Below, piece after piece: positions 21,293 through 32,887 of a DNA stretch of 64,000 nt (position 1 is the first letter of the stretch; every line of letters begins with the position of its first letter). A program made the position numbers and the translations under genes. This stretch comes from Asterochloris sp. CNOR1 (lineage: Eukaryota; Chlorophyta; Trebouxiophyceae; Trebouxiales; Trebouxiaceae), in NCBI GenBank assembly GCA_963969365.1, contig OZ017753.1:2232001-2296000 (forward strand), written 5' to 3'. The notes beneath the pieces were generated by a model. It saw only the letters and a program-made list of their open reading frames with translations. It had not been told where the DNA came from and did not search any database.

Positions 21293-24200
21293 GCACGTAG
21301 TGGAAGAAGGCCTTGACCTGGGTAGCATATTCCTGCTTGGCGTCCACGTCATGCTTCAGGTCGAGGTGCTTGTCGTAGGACAACACGAGGGCAGGCACAC
21401 CGTCAATCTGGTGCGGCATGCTCTGGTTGCGTTGGGCATCAAGGTACAGCACCTGCAGGGGTTTCAAGGGGATGTCAGGCAGGAAGACATATGTTGCTGC
21501 GGCATGCTCAGTGGCGCAAGTGCACTAAGTGCAAGCCCCCTACCACAGCCTGGTCTCTTTGCTATCCAGTTCCAGGCTGAAGTCAGAGACATGGGCCCTA
21601 TGCAGCAGAATCATGGCAGTCGCAGTGACAACCATGCTCAGGCACAAGGCACAGGGCGCTTACGATCTTGAGGACAGCGGGAAGCTTAGCTCCTCAAATC
21701 ACAGCCAAACGATGTCTTCATTGTGGAATAGCCAAGACTGCAGACCCACCTTGGCCGCGATCTCAGAGGGTGCTGTGACAGGACTGCCATGCAGTTCCTG
21801 GGGCCCAGTCCCCAGCCACAGCTGGTTCTGGCTCGGCCACTGCATCTGCAGGGCAGCAATGCATGACCTACAGATGGGGCGCTGGCACAGAACGCCTACT
21901 GACAGCAAGACATCTGTGGACTGGCTCTGCAGCCAATGCACATCAGCTGGCAGCCAGTGACCGCGTTAGCCTGGACAGGTTTGATGTGTTGAACCAGCTG
22001 GAGCACTGAGTCAAGCTGCCATGGGATACCTCAGCTGCTGAGCTGACATCGAGCACTGCCAGCAGCAGATAGCACTGCAGCGCACCATATCGCTCGAAAA
22101 GCTGCCAGGCTTCTGCCCCTGTGTGATCCACTCCTCATGCATCTGGTGCAGGTCTGCAAGGTAGTTCAACGAGACCTGCAGCAGCAAGAGCGGGAAACTG
22201 ACGTCCAGGTTCAACTTTGCAGGGCCTGCACTGCAAGGAAGTTGCTGGCCCATACGGTGCAGAGCCCCAGAGGCCTCATTTTAGCTGCTGCTGCAACTGC
22301 CTATGCATGACAAGAGCTGGGCAGCAGAGATCGTCACATGGCCCGGCAGAGGACAGAATCAGTGAAGCAGCTGCCATCCAGCTTGCGTAAATAGCACTTC
22401 CTTGCAATGCAGGCAGCACAAATGGCACATTTGTGCGCATTTTGTGCTCCACATACCTGCATCTGAGCCTTTGCTTGTTGTGCTGCAGATTTGCAGCCAG
22501 GCACAGTCACCCACAGGCCCAGGACAGCGCACACGCACTGTCATGCAGCACAGCCTCTGTTTCACACTGCCATTACCCCTGACTCCACTGCCTGCTGTGT
22601 GGGCTGCAGTGAGGCCATGCACATGTCACAGGCAGAGCAACCATCACTGAGCTCACCCCTGACTCCTCGGCCCGCTGCCTGTGCTGCAGGCGGGTCATGC
22701 ACACGTCAGGCTCAGCCTGAAGGTAGATGAAGCCGTCTGGGACAAGGCTTGGGGACGCCTCCACAATGGGCTGAAACCTGCAGACCAGCATAGGCACTGC
22801 ATGAGGGGCCAAGAGATACCAGGTCTGAAGCAGCCGGATGGCACCACTTCTGGCCCTGGCACTTAGGGCCCTGCTCCTCTTCAGCCACATCTGCAGCTTA
22901 GACCCTCAGACTTTGCTCAGCTGCAGATGCAGGCACTCCTCTATCATGCTGGCGTTATTGCCCGCCCTGTTCAGCAGCGCTAATTTCATAGCACAGAAGA
23001 CAGCCTGGTCTGCCTATGTGATCACCCACAGCTCACAGCACAGTCCACCCACCAGGAGTCGTACAGCTCCAGCTCCATGTCAGTCAGCCACTTGTTCTTC
23101 TCGTGCACTGCCCGCACAAACACCATGCGGTCGCTGAACACACTGCGCTCCAGTACTCGCAGGGGGGCAGGGCCCTGCTGAGTGCTGCGTTCCTGCAGGG
23201 CGGCAGGGGGAGATTTGAGTGACTACGGTCGAGTACAGTGCCAGAAGCTGCGTGCTGGCACACCATGACCAGCTGACGTTACGATATGTACAGTGCTAGG
23301 TCCAGCCAGGACAAGCACACATTGCAAGCTAGGACATGTCTTTGCATTGGAACAGCAGTCCCCGAAGAAGCCTGCCTGAGAGGGCTGCATAATACCCTGC
23401 AGTTGTATGTAGCAAGTTGCAAGGCACAGAGAGCACTGCAGCGCCTGTCAGCAAGTGCAGGGGTGCACCCACCTGGAGCATGCGCGTGACAAACACATAG
23501 TTCTGGAAGGTGTAGGCAAAGCGCTCCGGGTGCTTGTAAAACTCGTTCAGCACGTTGTGCTGGGACTGCCCCACACTCTGCCACTTGTCCACTGGCTCTG
23601 GAACGACCTGCAGGGCACAAGACTGTCTAGCAGCAGCACAGAACAGGCTCACTCATACCAGAGGGACACGAAGTATTGCCGTCAGCACTGCAGCGTCTCT
23701 GTGCTCTCAAGCATCTGTCCAGCCTGAGGGCCCTGCTAGGGAGTTTGCAGTGCTGCGTGGCAAGAAACATCCAATATAGCACAGCATCCTGCCGCAGCAC
23801 TGCGCCTTGCAGCCTCCTGCCCTCCTGCATCTGATGCTTTGCTGTGCACCACCTGTCAGCTCAGCTGCCGCTAGAATGCAGCAATGCCAACTTTACAGTT
23901 CACTCCAGACATGTTGCTCAGCAGGTGGCGTGCTTCTTAATCAGCAGCAGGCTAGTGTAATGTGCCAAGCCGGCGCTTGCCAGACACCCACAAACCCTAT
24001 TCCCTTCAAACCCAGCTTGTGGGCTGTCACATGTGCACAACCAGATGGCAAGCCTGAGGCCGTGTGCAGCTGCCACTGCACGCTGTCTGAGCTCAAGCAC
24101 TTACAAGCGACAGAAGCCCCAACATGTCGCCAACAAGCCCCCACTCAAAAGCACAGCCTGCAGGGCAAACCCCAAGACCCTCACATCAATCATGCCGCTC

Positions 24201-25577
24201 AAGTCAGCGTGCTCCTTCATCAACGACAGGAAGGTGCTCTTCCCAGCACTGATGTTCCCCTCCACGCACAGCGTGACCTTGCGCTGTGCGGGAGCGCCCT
24301 GGCTGGAGCTGTCTTTCAAGTCGGCCTCCACCCGCCGGCGAATGTCATCAGCAATGGTTGCTGTGTGCTGCTTGCGGATGCCCACCTCAGCCTGGAGGAG
24401 CATGAACCTCTCAAAGCTAGTTTGTTTCTGTTGAGAGAGAGGAGTGCGTGTGAGAAGCAGGAACACATCAGCACGCGCAGGCAGGCAAGGAAGTAGTGCT
24501 GACTGCTCCTGCATGCCACACTGTGCAGGAGCCACCCTGGCACCAGGGTCAGCATGCACAATTGCAGCATGTCAGCGTGAGCTTGCTTGCAGCATGCTGC
24601 ACCAACTGGTGCACTGCATCTTGGCTGCAGATCCCTCCACTGATTGACACTCCTGTGTGTTGCCAGACTTCCAGCATGCACACGGCATCTGGCATCGACA
24701 CACCTTGAGGAAATGCATCATGAGGTTGGTGTTCAGCTTGTGCTTCTCGCGCAGCAGCTCCTTCAGCGCCTGCAAAGGCCACCAGCAAGATACACACCTT
24801 TGTCAGAACTCTGCCAAGAGAAGTCTGCCCTGTGGCCCCTCTCCGATAGCGCATGGCAGCAGATGTGCTGCAGGCTATCTGGCAGGGAGGTGCAGGCGTG
24901 CTCAGGGGCATAAGACGTCTTGTGGCCCATGCAGCAGCTCAGGCTGGCCCTGACAACCTGCACGTTATACCCAGGAGGAAAAAGGATGACCTCAGCAAGA
25001 GGTTCTCTGCATACCTGGTCCACTGACTGCAGATTCCAGCACATACCTGAACGCTGTCCAGCCCCTTCCCACGCAGCAGTTGCTCATTCTTGGGGCCCAC
25101 CCCGGCCACGCACTTGAGGTGCGTCTCGCCTATCGTGCCCGTGTAGTAATACCGCCGCGCCCTCCTCTGCTTGGCAGACGCTGAGCCTCTCTTCTGTGAC
25201 AGTTCAGCTGCGTCAGTGCCAGCCCCTGCTGCGCCAGCTTGTCCTGTTGCAGCAGCTTGCTGCTCCTGCTGCTGCTCGGGCGCAGAATCACCCCCCGCAG
25301 CGTCTGTCGCCGGTGTTGGTAGGCCTGGCGATGCTGGCTCAGAAGCATGGGCAAGCTGTGCTGGCTGGTCTGGGACCCTTGCTGCGCCGCTGTGAGAACG
25401 CCTGCTCTGCCTGGCTGGGTCCCTCTGTGTCGCAGCTGCTTTTACTTGCAGACGCAATGCCTGATGATGCAGCTGCCTGGAGCAGTGTATCTGAGGCGGC
25501 ATGAATGGGTGCTTGAACCCCGACTGTGCACGGAGATCCGCCAGTCCCTGCCACGCTAATCGCAGCACAGTACGCAT
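21264..25577 (-). CDS. Deoxynucleoside kinase with N-terminal helix-hairpin-helix-like extension
   Basis: Phosphorylates deoxynucleosides in nucleotide salvage. Exons (minus order): 25047-25577, 24704-24769, 24185-24427, 23473-23607, 23053-23192, 22657-22777, 22086-22175, 21750-21797, 21264-21452; total 1563 bases, 520 residues, phases consistent. Kinase marks: P-loop VEGNISAGKST, then VVPEPVDKWQ, YTFQNYVFVTRML, LERSVFSDRMVFVRAVHE (DRS-type ERS motif), PDGFIYLQAEPDVCMTRL, and VPALVLSYDKHLDL. The kinase begins near residue 225. The extra N-terminus has a basic/Ser/Gln-rich low-complexity start, possibly an organelle targeting peptide, then HLKCVAGVGPKNEQLLRGKG LDSVQ-type sequence resembling helix-hairpin-helix. 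Plant dNKs I recall are about 150 residues shorter. The stop codon TGA overlaps a GTGAGC donor-like string. Confidence 0.92.
22570..22695 (-). repeat. Echo of dNK exon 6 end
   Basis: The donor end of exon 6 (minus: GCAGCACAGGCAGCGGGCCG then AGGAGTCAGGG|GTGAGC) is copied into the intron near 22570-22610 (CACACAGCAGGCAGTGGAGT then CAGGGGTAATGG). The copy keeps a GT at the same point. Confidence 0.55.
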
Positions 25578-25728
25578 CTAGCTGCCCACATGAGGTTCAA
25601 TATGCGCCCTGCTGTCAGTTAGGATGGGGCGAGCACTCGACAGTTTGCAGTCTGATTGATGAGGCTCATCTCGGGCAGACTGTGGGACATGAGAAGGGTT
25701 TGAGTGTGCAGGGCAGTGAGCACAGTGG
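25578..25728. promoter_or_regulatory. Short spacer upstream of dNK
   Basis: Only 151 bases separate the dNK start (25577) from the stop of the next minus-strand gene (25729). The dNK promoter must be here or inside the last exon of the neighbouring gene. No element recognised. Confidence 0.35.
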
Positions 25729-28255
25729 TCATTCTGAGTCTAGCTCAATGACATCCTGGGTCTCAGGCTGTCTGGCTGGTCGTTGGGGCTGCAGAGCGTC
25801 CTCATTCTCTTCATCAGAGGGATTGAGGTCCAGGATGGCCTTGGGAACCGAGCCATCGGCAGGCAGTGTGAACAACACGCCCTTTACTAGCTCCACCTGC
25901 AAGGCACTCGAAGTCGTCAAGTGGTTGCCGTTTGCCCCTGTGTAGTGACCTGTCACCTATGTGCAGCGCTACATCTGAGCACGGGAAAGTCTCTTGGGCA
26001 TCAACCAGCTGCCCAGCAGAGACTGCTTCTGTAGGCAGATGCAGGGCCTCTCCCAGAAAGAGTGATCACCTGCTTCTCAAGGAATACAGCATGCTGCTGC
26101 AGCTCCTCAGGCGTCCCTCTCTGCCACCACAGCTCCTGGTCGGGCTGCTCAGATGGCTGCAGAGGTGGAGTGCTGACTGCTAGCGCGTCTGCAGAACCCT
26201 CAATCTGCTTGTGCCGCTTGGGCGCAGGCTGCTCTGGCTCTGTAGGCGTACCAGGGGCACCTGCACAGTTGCTATTGGGGCAGAGCTCCTCCCGGCATCC
26301 CTTTGCCACTCCCTTAAAGTATTGTGTGGTGCCAGGGCACTTATACCTGCAACAACCATGGGTTGCACACTTGCGCCAGAGTGCACTGAGCACCGGGGCT
26401 TCTGAGCCTGCGGTTCGCACAGGTCACCCTGCATGGTATTGTTGCAGGGGCTTGATGCCAGATACACTCTGTGGATCAGCGACATGATTTGTGGCTATTG
26501 ATATTGGCGCCAGGTCCCAATTTTGGCAGCAAAGTGGCAGAGCAGATAGGATGAGCCAAATCTCACCATGAACATGCCTTCTGCTCCCAATGCAACAACT
26601 CCACAAGGGCCTTCTTCAATGCTCCAGCAGGCCAGCTGTCTGCAGAGAGCTGGAGCTGCAGCAACACACCTTGCTGTGAGAGCCTCACATGATCTGCAGC
26701 TGGCATGCCCCTGACAGGCAACATTGCCCTGCTGTGCTGCCCTTGAGCAAGCGCCCACTCAATCAACAGCTATCCAGCACCGACGGGCCTTTGAACTGCC
26801 AAAGTCGGGAGGGGGCAGCAGCAGAACGTGTCCCTTGCATGGCAGCCAGAAAGACCTTGTGCAGAGGCACCTGCTGACAGTCAGCTCCTTGAGACTGCAG
26901 TTGGGAATCCCAAAGGTGTCTGTGACGCCCTGCCCCCTCCATGACAGGCTCACCCCACAGTAAAGAGCACCATGCTGCCTGTCAAGAGACTCACCCCATT
27001 ATGTCCGCAACGCTGCTGCTCTGACAGGCATTTATACATGACTGATGGGCAGGCACCAGTGCCGATTGGAGTCATTGCAACTCGCAATAGGAAGTGGGAG
27101 TCCTCAAAGTGCAGAGTCCCCTCTCCTTTCTGCATGCATCATGGACTTGACCAGCAGCCTGCTGTTCACAGCTGCCTGCTGGTGCCATACCTGTGACAAG
27201 AACTGGGATTCCCCAAAGTGCCTGCAGAGCTGCTCGCCATCCCAACCCTCCATGGGCTGCTTGTTGGCATTCTCAGCCGCCTCAGCGGCCTCAGCCTGTT
27301 CCATTGAGGCCTGCAGGGCGGCTGCCATCTCTGCAGCCTCTGCATCGACCTCGTTCCTGCAGGCCAGGTAGGTCTGCGCCTCCTCTGCCCACCTGCATTC
27401 AAAGCAGCAGCAGCGTCAGCAGGAGGCGTGTGCACCTTTGGCCCATGCAGCAACTGTGTCAGCAAGAGGCCTGCCCACCTGCAGCCGCGCAGCAGCAGTG
27501 TCAGCAGGAGGGCTGCCCTCACGGCACCTGACCCCTGCCCCCTGCCATGCAGCGGAATGGGTCAAGCCATGGGTCCCTGCCCACAGGTGCAGCCCTCCCT
27601 CTCACGTCTGGTGGGCGTTGTGGCACTGGGCCTCACAGTGCCTGTTGCAGCATGGCTTCTGCTAAGGACATATGTGGCTCTGTGGCCAGGAGGCCCGGTC
27701 TTGGGACTCCATGCTGCATTCTGCTCAGCCACGCTGCGCCCAATCCAGCCCAGCATGTTTCACCTCTCACCATCTGGCATCTTCCTTGACTGCAGGTTGC
27801 TCCTCAGCTACAATTGTGAGGGCCATGTCAGCCCTCTGCTCAGAGCCTGGTGGAAGTGCCGACAGCACCATGGCCCGTGCGGCTTCAAACCGAACGTGCT
27901 CTGGACTGTCCGCCTCTGAAGCCTCAGGCCCAGCTGCTTCTCCTGTTGCAGCAGCAGATCCTGTGGGCATACACATGCTGTATTCAGGGGCCAGGCAGCA
28001 GCCCCTGGAGGCCAGATGTGTAACACAGCACTGTCTGTGTGCTGTTGTGCAGCATGTCCATGAGCTGATGCGAGTTGCAAAGCGGACTTCCTGTACAGAG
28101 TGCTGGCCAGTGGCTTGACAAGAACGGTCCCTGCCATGATGGGTAGATTTTGAAATCACACCTGATGAGGTACCCTGGCTGTAGGTAGCATCCTCTCCAC
28201 TGCTTGAACCCTCTAATGAAGACATGTCCCTAGGTGCGTCCAAGAAGGAAAACAC
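25729..28255 (-). CDS. Unrecognised protein with UIM-like motif (exons partly resolved)
   Basis: Exon-like stretches (minus order): 28162-28255 (FLDAPRDMSSLEGSSSGEDA), 27791-27960 (acidic; SPEHVRFEAARAMVLSALPP), 27191-27392, 26567-26655, 26070-26346 and 25729-25896. The last four join in phase. The 27191-27392 exon contains AEMAAALQASMEQAE, a good fit to a ubiquitin-interacting motif, then GEQLCRHFGESQFLSQ. The next parts read WPAGALKKALVELLHWEQK and a Cys-containing stretch (YKCPGTTQYF, GCREELCPNSNC), then a Pro/Gln-rich segment with a basic patch (PKRHKQ) and an acidic end DVIELDSE. The join 27791 to 27392 is out of phase, so an exon between is missing. The 5' end is unknown. Function is not inferred beyond possible ubiquitin binding. 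Confidence 0.5.
26890..27245 (-). repeat. Two echoes of an exon end in one intron
   Basis: The exon end near 27191-27235 (minus: CTCTGCAGGCACTTTGGGGA then ATCCCAGTTCTTGTCACAG|GTATGG) is copied at about 27065-27105 (CTCTGCACTTTGAGGACTCC then CACTTCCTATTGCGAGTTGC). A third, shorter copy lies near 26890-26922 (GACACCTTTGGGATTCCCAA). Confidence 0.6.
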
Positions 28256-28472
28256 CTATGCAATTTGCCATGGCTGAGGTGCAGTGGCAGCATCACCAGC
28301 CATGAAGCCGCACAAAGCTACTGAGACAAGAAGCCATGCAACTGCACAACAACCTGCATGCAGGCAGGTCAGCAGTGCAGCGCAAAAGACGCCAATGCTC
28401 TGACTCAGCTATTTTAGAAAGGCAGCCCATCAGGTCAGCTCTGGCAGCTATGTAAAGCCCTGCTGCATGTTG

Positions 28473-29560
28473 TCAAGCAACACGCCGCCGCTTGATGGGC
28501 TCCGCGGGACTCAGCTGGCCTGAGCAGCTCCCCGAAGCCCAAGGGCGTTGTGCCTGCACTAGCCTGCTGGTCAGGTGCAGAGTATTTGCTGCACCATTGC
28601 TGCTTCACCATTGCCCCGGGCATGGTGGAAAGTCACTGCTGCCAGAGCGTTTGTGCCCTATCACACGTGCTGCAGCAGGCCTGGCCATTGGGCTGGCTTA
28701 CATAAAGACTGCCTCCGTCCACTGCAGACATTTGAAGCTGTCATGTAGCTTGTGTGCTGATTCATGAGGCCAGCAGCCTTGCCTGCCAGTACCAGCCTCG
28801 TCAGCTGGCGTGTGCAGGAGCGCCATGCATGCCCACAGCTGGTGCTGTGCCTATGGCAAGAAGGACGCAGGAAGCACGTGCTGCCCAGCATAAGCTATGC
28901 GCATGAAGGCCTATCTAATGCAGACCTGCCCTGTAATATCCTCAATGCTCTGGCAGCCACTGCCTGCAGCTTGGTGGCCTGTCTGCCTACCATAGCTTAG
29001 GCTATCAACGGCATAAACAACAAAAACAAAAACCTGCCAGCCTTTACATCTACGTTGTGCAGTGGCATGCTCAAGAGCAGCAGGTCAAGTTTGGGGGATA
29101 TGCCAAACAGGTGATTCTCAACTCTGTGTACAAGCTGAGCACCAGGAAGGCTTTCCAGACCAAAGAACCCTGCTGGACATCTTGCAGCATCCAATCAATT
29201 ACATCAGGTGACATGCCACGCAGCTGATGCGCTTCCTGTTGTGCAGGACACAGTGCGGCTGCTGCCATGGAGTTACAGCGCTCAGACACTCATCAAGTGG
29301 CATCACCCTGATTAGTGCTGCATTTGGTTGCAAGGCCTGGCTGATTGTTGCTCTGCCTGCTGCAGACTTTGAGGCTGCTGCCTACAGAAACGTGGAAGCT
29401 GTCTTCGGTGTACAACACGAGCTTGGAAATCTCAGCCTATGCGGCGAGCACAGCAGGGAGGCTTGTGATGCCATCCACGGAGATGCCCTGGAGCACTGGT
29501 GGCATTGTTCCAACTGCCTCTGACTTTGAAGGCAGTCTCGCAGGCCTGCTAGCTTCCTGG
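28473..29560 (-). other. Unresolved exon-like stretches
   Basis: A terminal exon-like stretch at 28473-28559 follows a TGCAG acceptor and ends PAEPIKRRRVA and TGA, with a nuclear-localisation-like basic patch. Upstream on the same strand, 29040-29190 reads FFGLESLPGAQLVHRVENHL then FGISPKLDLLLLSMPL, and 29375-29555 reads TMPPVLQGISVDGITSLPAV then a stop, then AEISKLVLYTEDSFHVSVGS. These look coding by composition, but I could not join phases, and a stop interrupts one. They may form a gene with missed exons, or a decayed gene. The rest of 28560-29848 shows nothing I can name. Confidence 0.3.
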
Positions 29561-29848
29561 ATAACATTGAACCATCTCAGCAGAAATGTTTCATGTGTAC
29601 ATTTGCGAGAATATTAGGAGGCAGTCCACACTGCGTTGAGAGGGACATGCCCCTAATGGACAGTCGCAACATACAGTGTTGTTCAATGTACTCAGAATGC
29701 TGGGGAGAGCCAGCAACCCCTGAGGGCATTGGTGCATGCATGGGGATGGCAAGTCAACTGCATGGAGACAGTGCCTTGTGCACCCAGTTGCAGTGCCCAG
29801 CGTATGTGTGTTTGCCACAACAGTCAGCAGATTGTGTCTCCGATAATT

Positions 29849-30676
29849 TCAGACTTTTCCCCCCACCATTTCCAAAACTGCGTCAATAACGTCCAAGTCA
29901 TCCATGTCGCGCTGCAGGCAGCGTCCCAATCTCATAAGCAGGCATGCCAAGTGTCAGAAGGCTGTAGAGCATCTGTCCTGGAGAGGAATGACCCACAGAA
30001 GGATGCCAGCTTTGTGGCTGAGTCATGAAAGGTGCACAGTCCTGATGACAACAAAAGCAGAGCGGCGTCAGGCTCTTCTGGCGGACAGACCTGGACCTGA
30101 CACATGTGCTTGGGAGCGCCAGGCGGGGCAGCAGCCTGGAAGCTTAGGCGTTGGCGTCATGCACCATGGATGGAACAGACACAACAACCACCACCAGTGA
30201 GCTGAGCTACTGTGCCTGCTGACCTGCTGTGGTGTTTCCTCTGCCTTCAGCCGGTCAGAGTCATAGATGAACTTGACATCACTCAGCTGGAGGCCTTTGC
30301 GATTGCAGTAGGCCTGAAAGATCTTCTGAAACGGTGTGTGGCGTTTCACCTGCAGCAGCACTCTTGGTGTCATTCAAGAAAGAGTCCTTTAGGGCCCTTG
30401 CAGTGTACGCTGTATCTGCCTGAGGTCAGAGCTCACCTTAAATTTGACCTCACCACCAGTCTGCAGGTAGATGGATAAAGTCAGTGCTCGTACACACATT
30501 CTTGGCAGGAGCACACACTTGAGGGCAGGCCCCTGGTGCAAGCACAGCATAGCATCCTGCCACAGGCTGGGTGCAGCTCGAGGAGCTCTGAGCATCCACC
30601 TCGAGCACTGGCCAGACACTGAGCAGACCTGGTCCTTCACTGTAAGATTGAGGGTCTCATCCCCGTTGGACGCCAT
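29849..30676 (-). CDS. SUMO: SUMO (small ubiquitin-related modifier)
   Basis: Ubiquitin-like modifier conjugated to lysines of nuclear and other proteins. Exons (minus order): 30629-30676, 30437-30460, 30224-30349, 29849-29911; 261 bases, 86 residues plus TGA, all phase 0. The fold sequence is clear: ETLNLTVKDQ-TGGEVKFK-VKRHTPFQKIFQAYCNRKGL, VKFIYDSDRL, ETPQQRDMDDLDVIDAVLEM. It ends VGGKV, so maturation would remove only Lys-Val after the di-glycine. Exon 2 is a 24-base micro-exon encoding TGGEVKFK. The N-terminal extension is shorter than in land-plant SUMO and lacks an obvious internal conjugation site. The start is the only ATG in exon 1 and matches family length. Confidence 0.94.
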
Positions 30677-30932
30677 GTGCTGCCAGTCCTGGTCAAACGG
30701 CCTTCACTTAGTTGTCAGCTGGCAGAGCTCTGCTCAGGAAGGTGCTGGCTGCACTGCACACAGCAGGCCCTGCAAGACCAGGCACCAACGATCCGTGCAG
30801 ATCTCTGGCTCCTGGGCCCGGGAGTACTCCGTACCCGTCTAGGATTACAAGCAATTTTGCTGCGGGCCTGCCTGTGCTTTTCTTCCAGGGATGCACACTA
30901 TATGGGTTTGAACAATTAGTTGACTTCGGCAG
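30677..30932. promoter_or_regulatory. Spacer upstream of SUMO
   Basis: These 256 bases lie between the SUMO start and the stop of the upstream oxygenase-like gene, both on the minus strand. They hold that gene's 3' untranslated region and the SUMO promoter. No element recognised. Confidence 0.35.
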
Positions 30933-32683
30933 TCACCTTGCTTCTGAAGCTGGAACATAAGTTTCGGTGATGTCCTCAGGTGTCCTCAGGAAGAAATTCA
31001 GAGGAGGCAGGGGGCAAGTCAGCTGGGTGTCAGGCAGATGCGAGGAAGACTGGGCGAGCCACTGCCAAGCAGGGCGCCTGGAATGTAGGTGCTGAAGCTT
31101 TAATGGCTTTGCGTGGCAGGAGTGGCTGCTGAACTCAGCGTCTCCAAGGCCCCCGACGGGTGATTCCATGCAAGGTCCAAGAGTTGTATTTGGCGCTGGC
31201 TGCCGTCGGCGGGACCAAAAGCTCACAATAAAGGTGATGCGGAGCTCGTCACATTGCTCACTAGCTGGGCCTGCAGAGCAGGTATGCAGGCTGCCTGGAG
31301 CAAAGGAAGGCTGCGCCAGCACAGTCTGTCACATGCTCAACTGAGACGTGCCCCAATGTGCGGAACTTGTTGCAGAAGCAAGCTGCTGCAAGCCCTACCT
31401 GGCAGCACGCCATGCAGGAGGTCGCCAGGAAAACATGCCAGTCTGTTGGGCTTTGGCTGCGCTAGCCAGGCAGCACACATGCTGTCAATGCTGTCCGTGG
31501 GCCTCTGGTCCAGGATCAATGTGGGACCACCGCTGCTACTCAGATAGATGACCGTGCTCAGCACCTGCGGGGCAGGTCCTTCTCAGAAGGTCAGCAGTGC
31601 ATGAGGGAGGTTGACATGACCTGCCCAGCTGATGCTGGGGGGACGGGAACTGGCAGCAGGCCTTACTGGATGCACCAACTGGTAGTGCTGGGGGCCCTTG
31701 CGCAGCTGGGCCTCGTCCATGTCAAAATGGAGCTGGTGGGGAGCATCTGGCTCCCTGCAAATCAGTGCCAGCCTTGAGTTTGCTGGCAGCGACCAGGGCA
31801 TGATGTGAGACAGGCTGCAGTTGCAATGACCAGGAATGTTGCTGTGATTGCAGCAAAGCATTTGACGCGTGCTGACAGGCATGGCAGCATTGCCAGGCTC
31901 CTTCCTACCTGCAGTGAGCCCACCACTCAGCCTGGCACACATCTGTGATGAGGCTGCCAAGCTGCGATTGGGACAGCATGCCATGCAGGTGCTGGACTGC
32001 AACTGCCACAAGGCTCTGTGCAGGTTTATCCTGCATAGCAGGCGACAGCTGTGCAGTGAGGTGCGACCAAGTGAACCAATGTCAGACATCTCACCAGGTC
32101 GAGCAGGAAGGAAAAGAAAGGTGTCTCTGGGCTGAAATAGTTGTGCAACCTCCAGAAGGGCGCTTCTGGCTGGAGGGCCTGTTGCAGCTGCCCAAAAATG
32201 TCATCTGCAGGTGGCATCTCTGTTGGCATCTCCTTTGACCTCTATGACACGCTGGGGTCACACCTCACCTGCCAGACAGCTATCTGCACAGCACGGCTGC
32301 AGCAGGGGACAAGCGGTGGGTAGGTCCGCAGCTTGACAGGGCACGGCCTGTCTGGCGGTCAGAACTTGTCTGCTGAGCCGTAGCTGGCATCCCAGTAGTC
32401 TCAAGATGCTGTCTGCACACAAAGTCTCATTTTCCTGGCACAAGCTGAGTGCCTGCATAATATGGTCAGCACAGCTCAGTCAAAAGGAGAGCATCACAGT
32501 CCCTGGTGTGTCAGATAAAGTGCTTACCAGCATGTAGCCGCACTCACTGAAGGCCATAAGGTCGTCATCTCGCATTATTCCCATACACATGGCATGCTGG
32601 AGCCATGTATGTGCTGCAGGGACCAGCTTCCTGGCATACAGGTACCTGTGTACCTGCTGAATGGCCGCATATGCAGCCTCCAT
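30933..32683 (-). CDS. 2-oxoglutarate/Fe(II)-dependent oxygenase-like protein
   Basis: Exons (minus order): 32528-32683, 32269-32452, 32095-32204, 31909-32030, 31667-31754, 31399-31564, 30933-31270; total 1164 bases, 387 residues, phases consistent. The C-terminal half has the jelly-roll oxygenase pattern: EWWAHCREPDAPHQLHFDMD (HxD metal ligands), then VLSTVIYLSSSGGPTLILDQ, then CFPGDLLHGVLPG (distal His), then LRITFIVSFW with the Arg expected to bind 2-oxoglutarate. It resembles uncharacterised plant oxygenase-like proteins; the substrate is unknown. The N-terminal half (VHRYLYARKLVPAAHTWLQH, FWRLHNYFSPETPFFSFL) is helical and not assigned. Met at 32683 directly follows an AG (AAAGCAG|ATGG), so it may be an internal exon with a further upstream start. 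Confidence 0.75.
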
Positions 32684-32887
32684 CTGCTTTGTGAATCACT
32701 TGACCTGCCTATCAGGCAGGATGAGGCCTTCGCAGCACAGCATGAGAAGCCTCCTTCCCGACAGCTTTGCGCAGGCAGGATTCAGCTTGTCTGGATGGAC
32801 ACACCTGTGATCAACATCGTTAAGCTGTGCCCGGTGCAAAGAAAATCTCACTTCAGCATGCTAAGCCCGGGGCCTAGAGAAACGGCA

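Noticed and set aside
23807-24496. 229-codon plus-strand open frame
   Set aside because: Antisense to the dNK P-loop exon; shadow frame.
29200-29530. A plus-strand gene (frames at 29227-29617)
   Set aside because: Both strands look partly coding, no start or splice chain could be built; left as unresolved.
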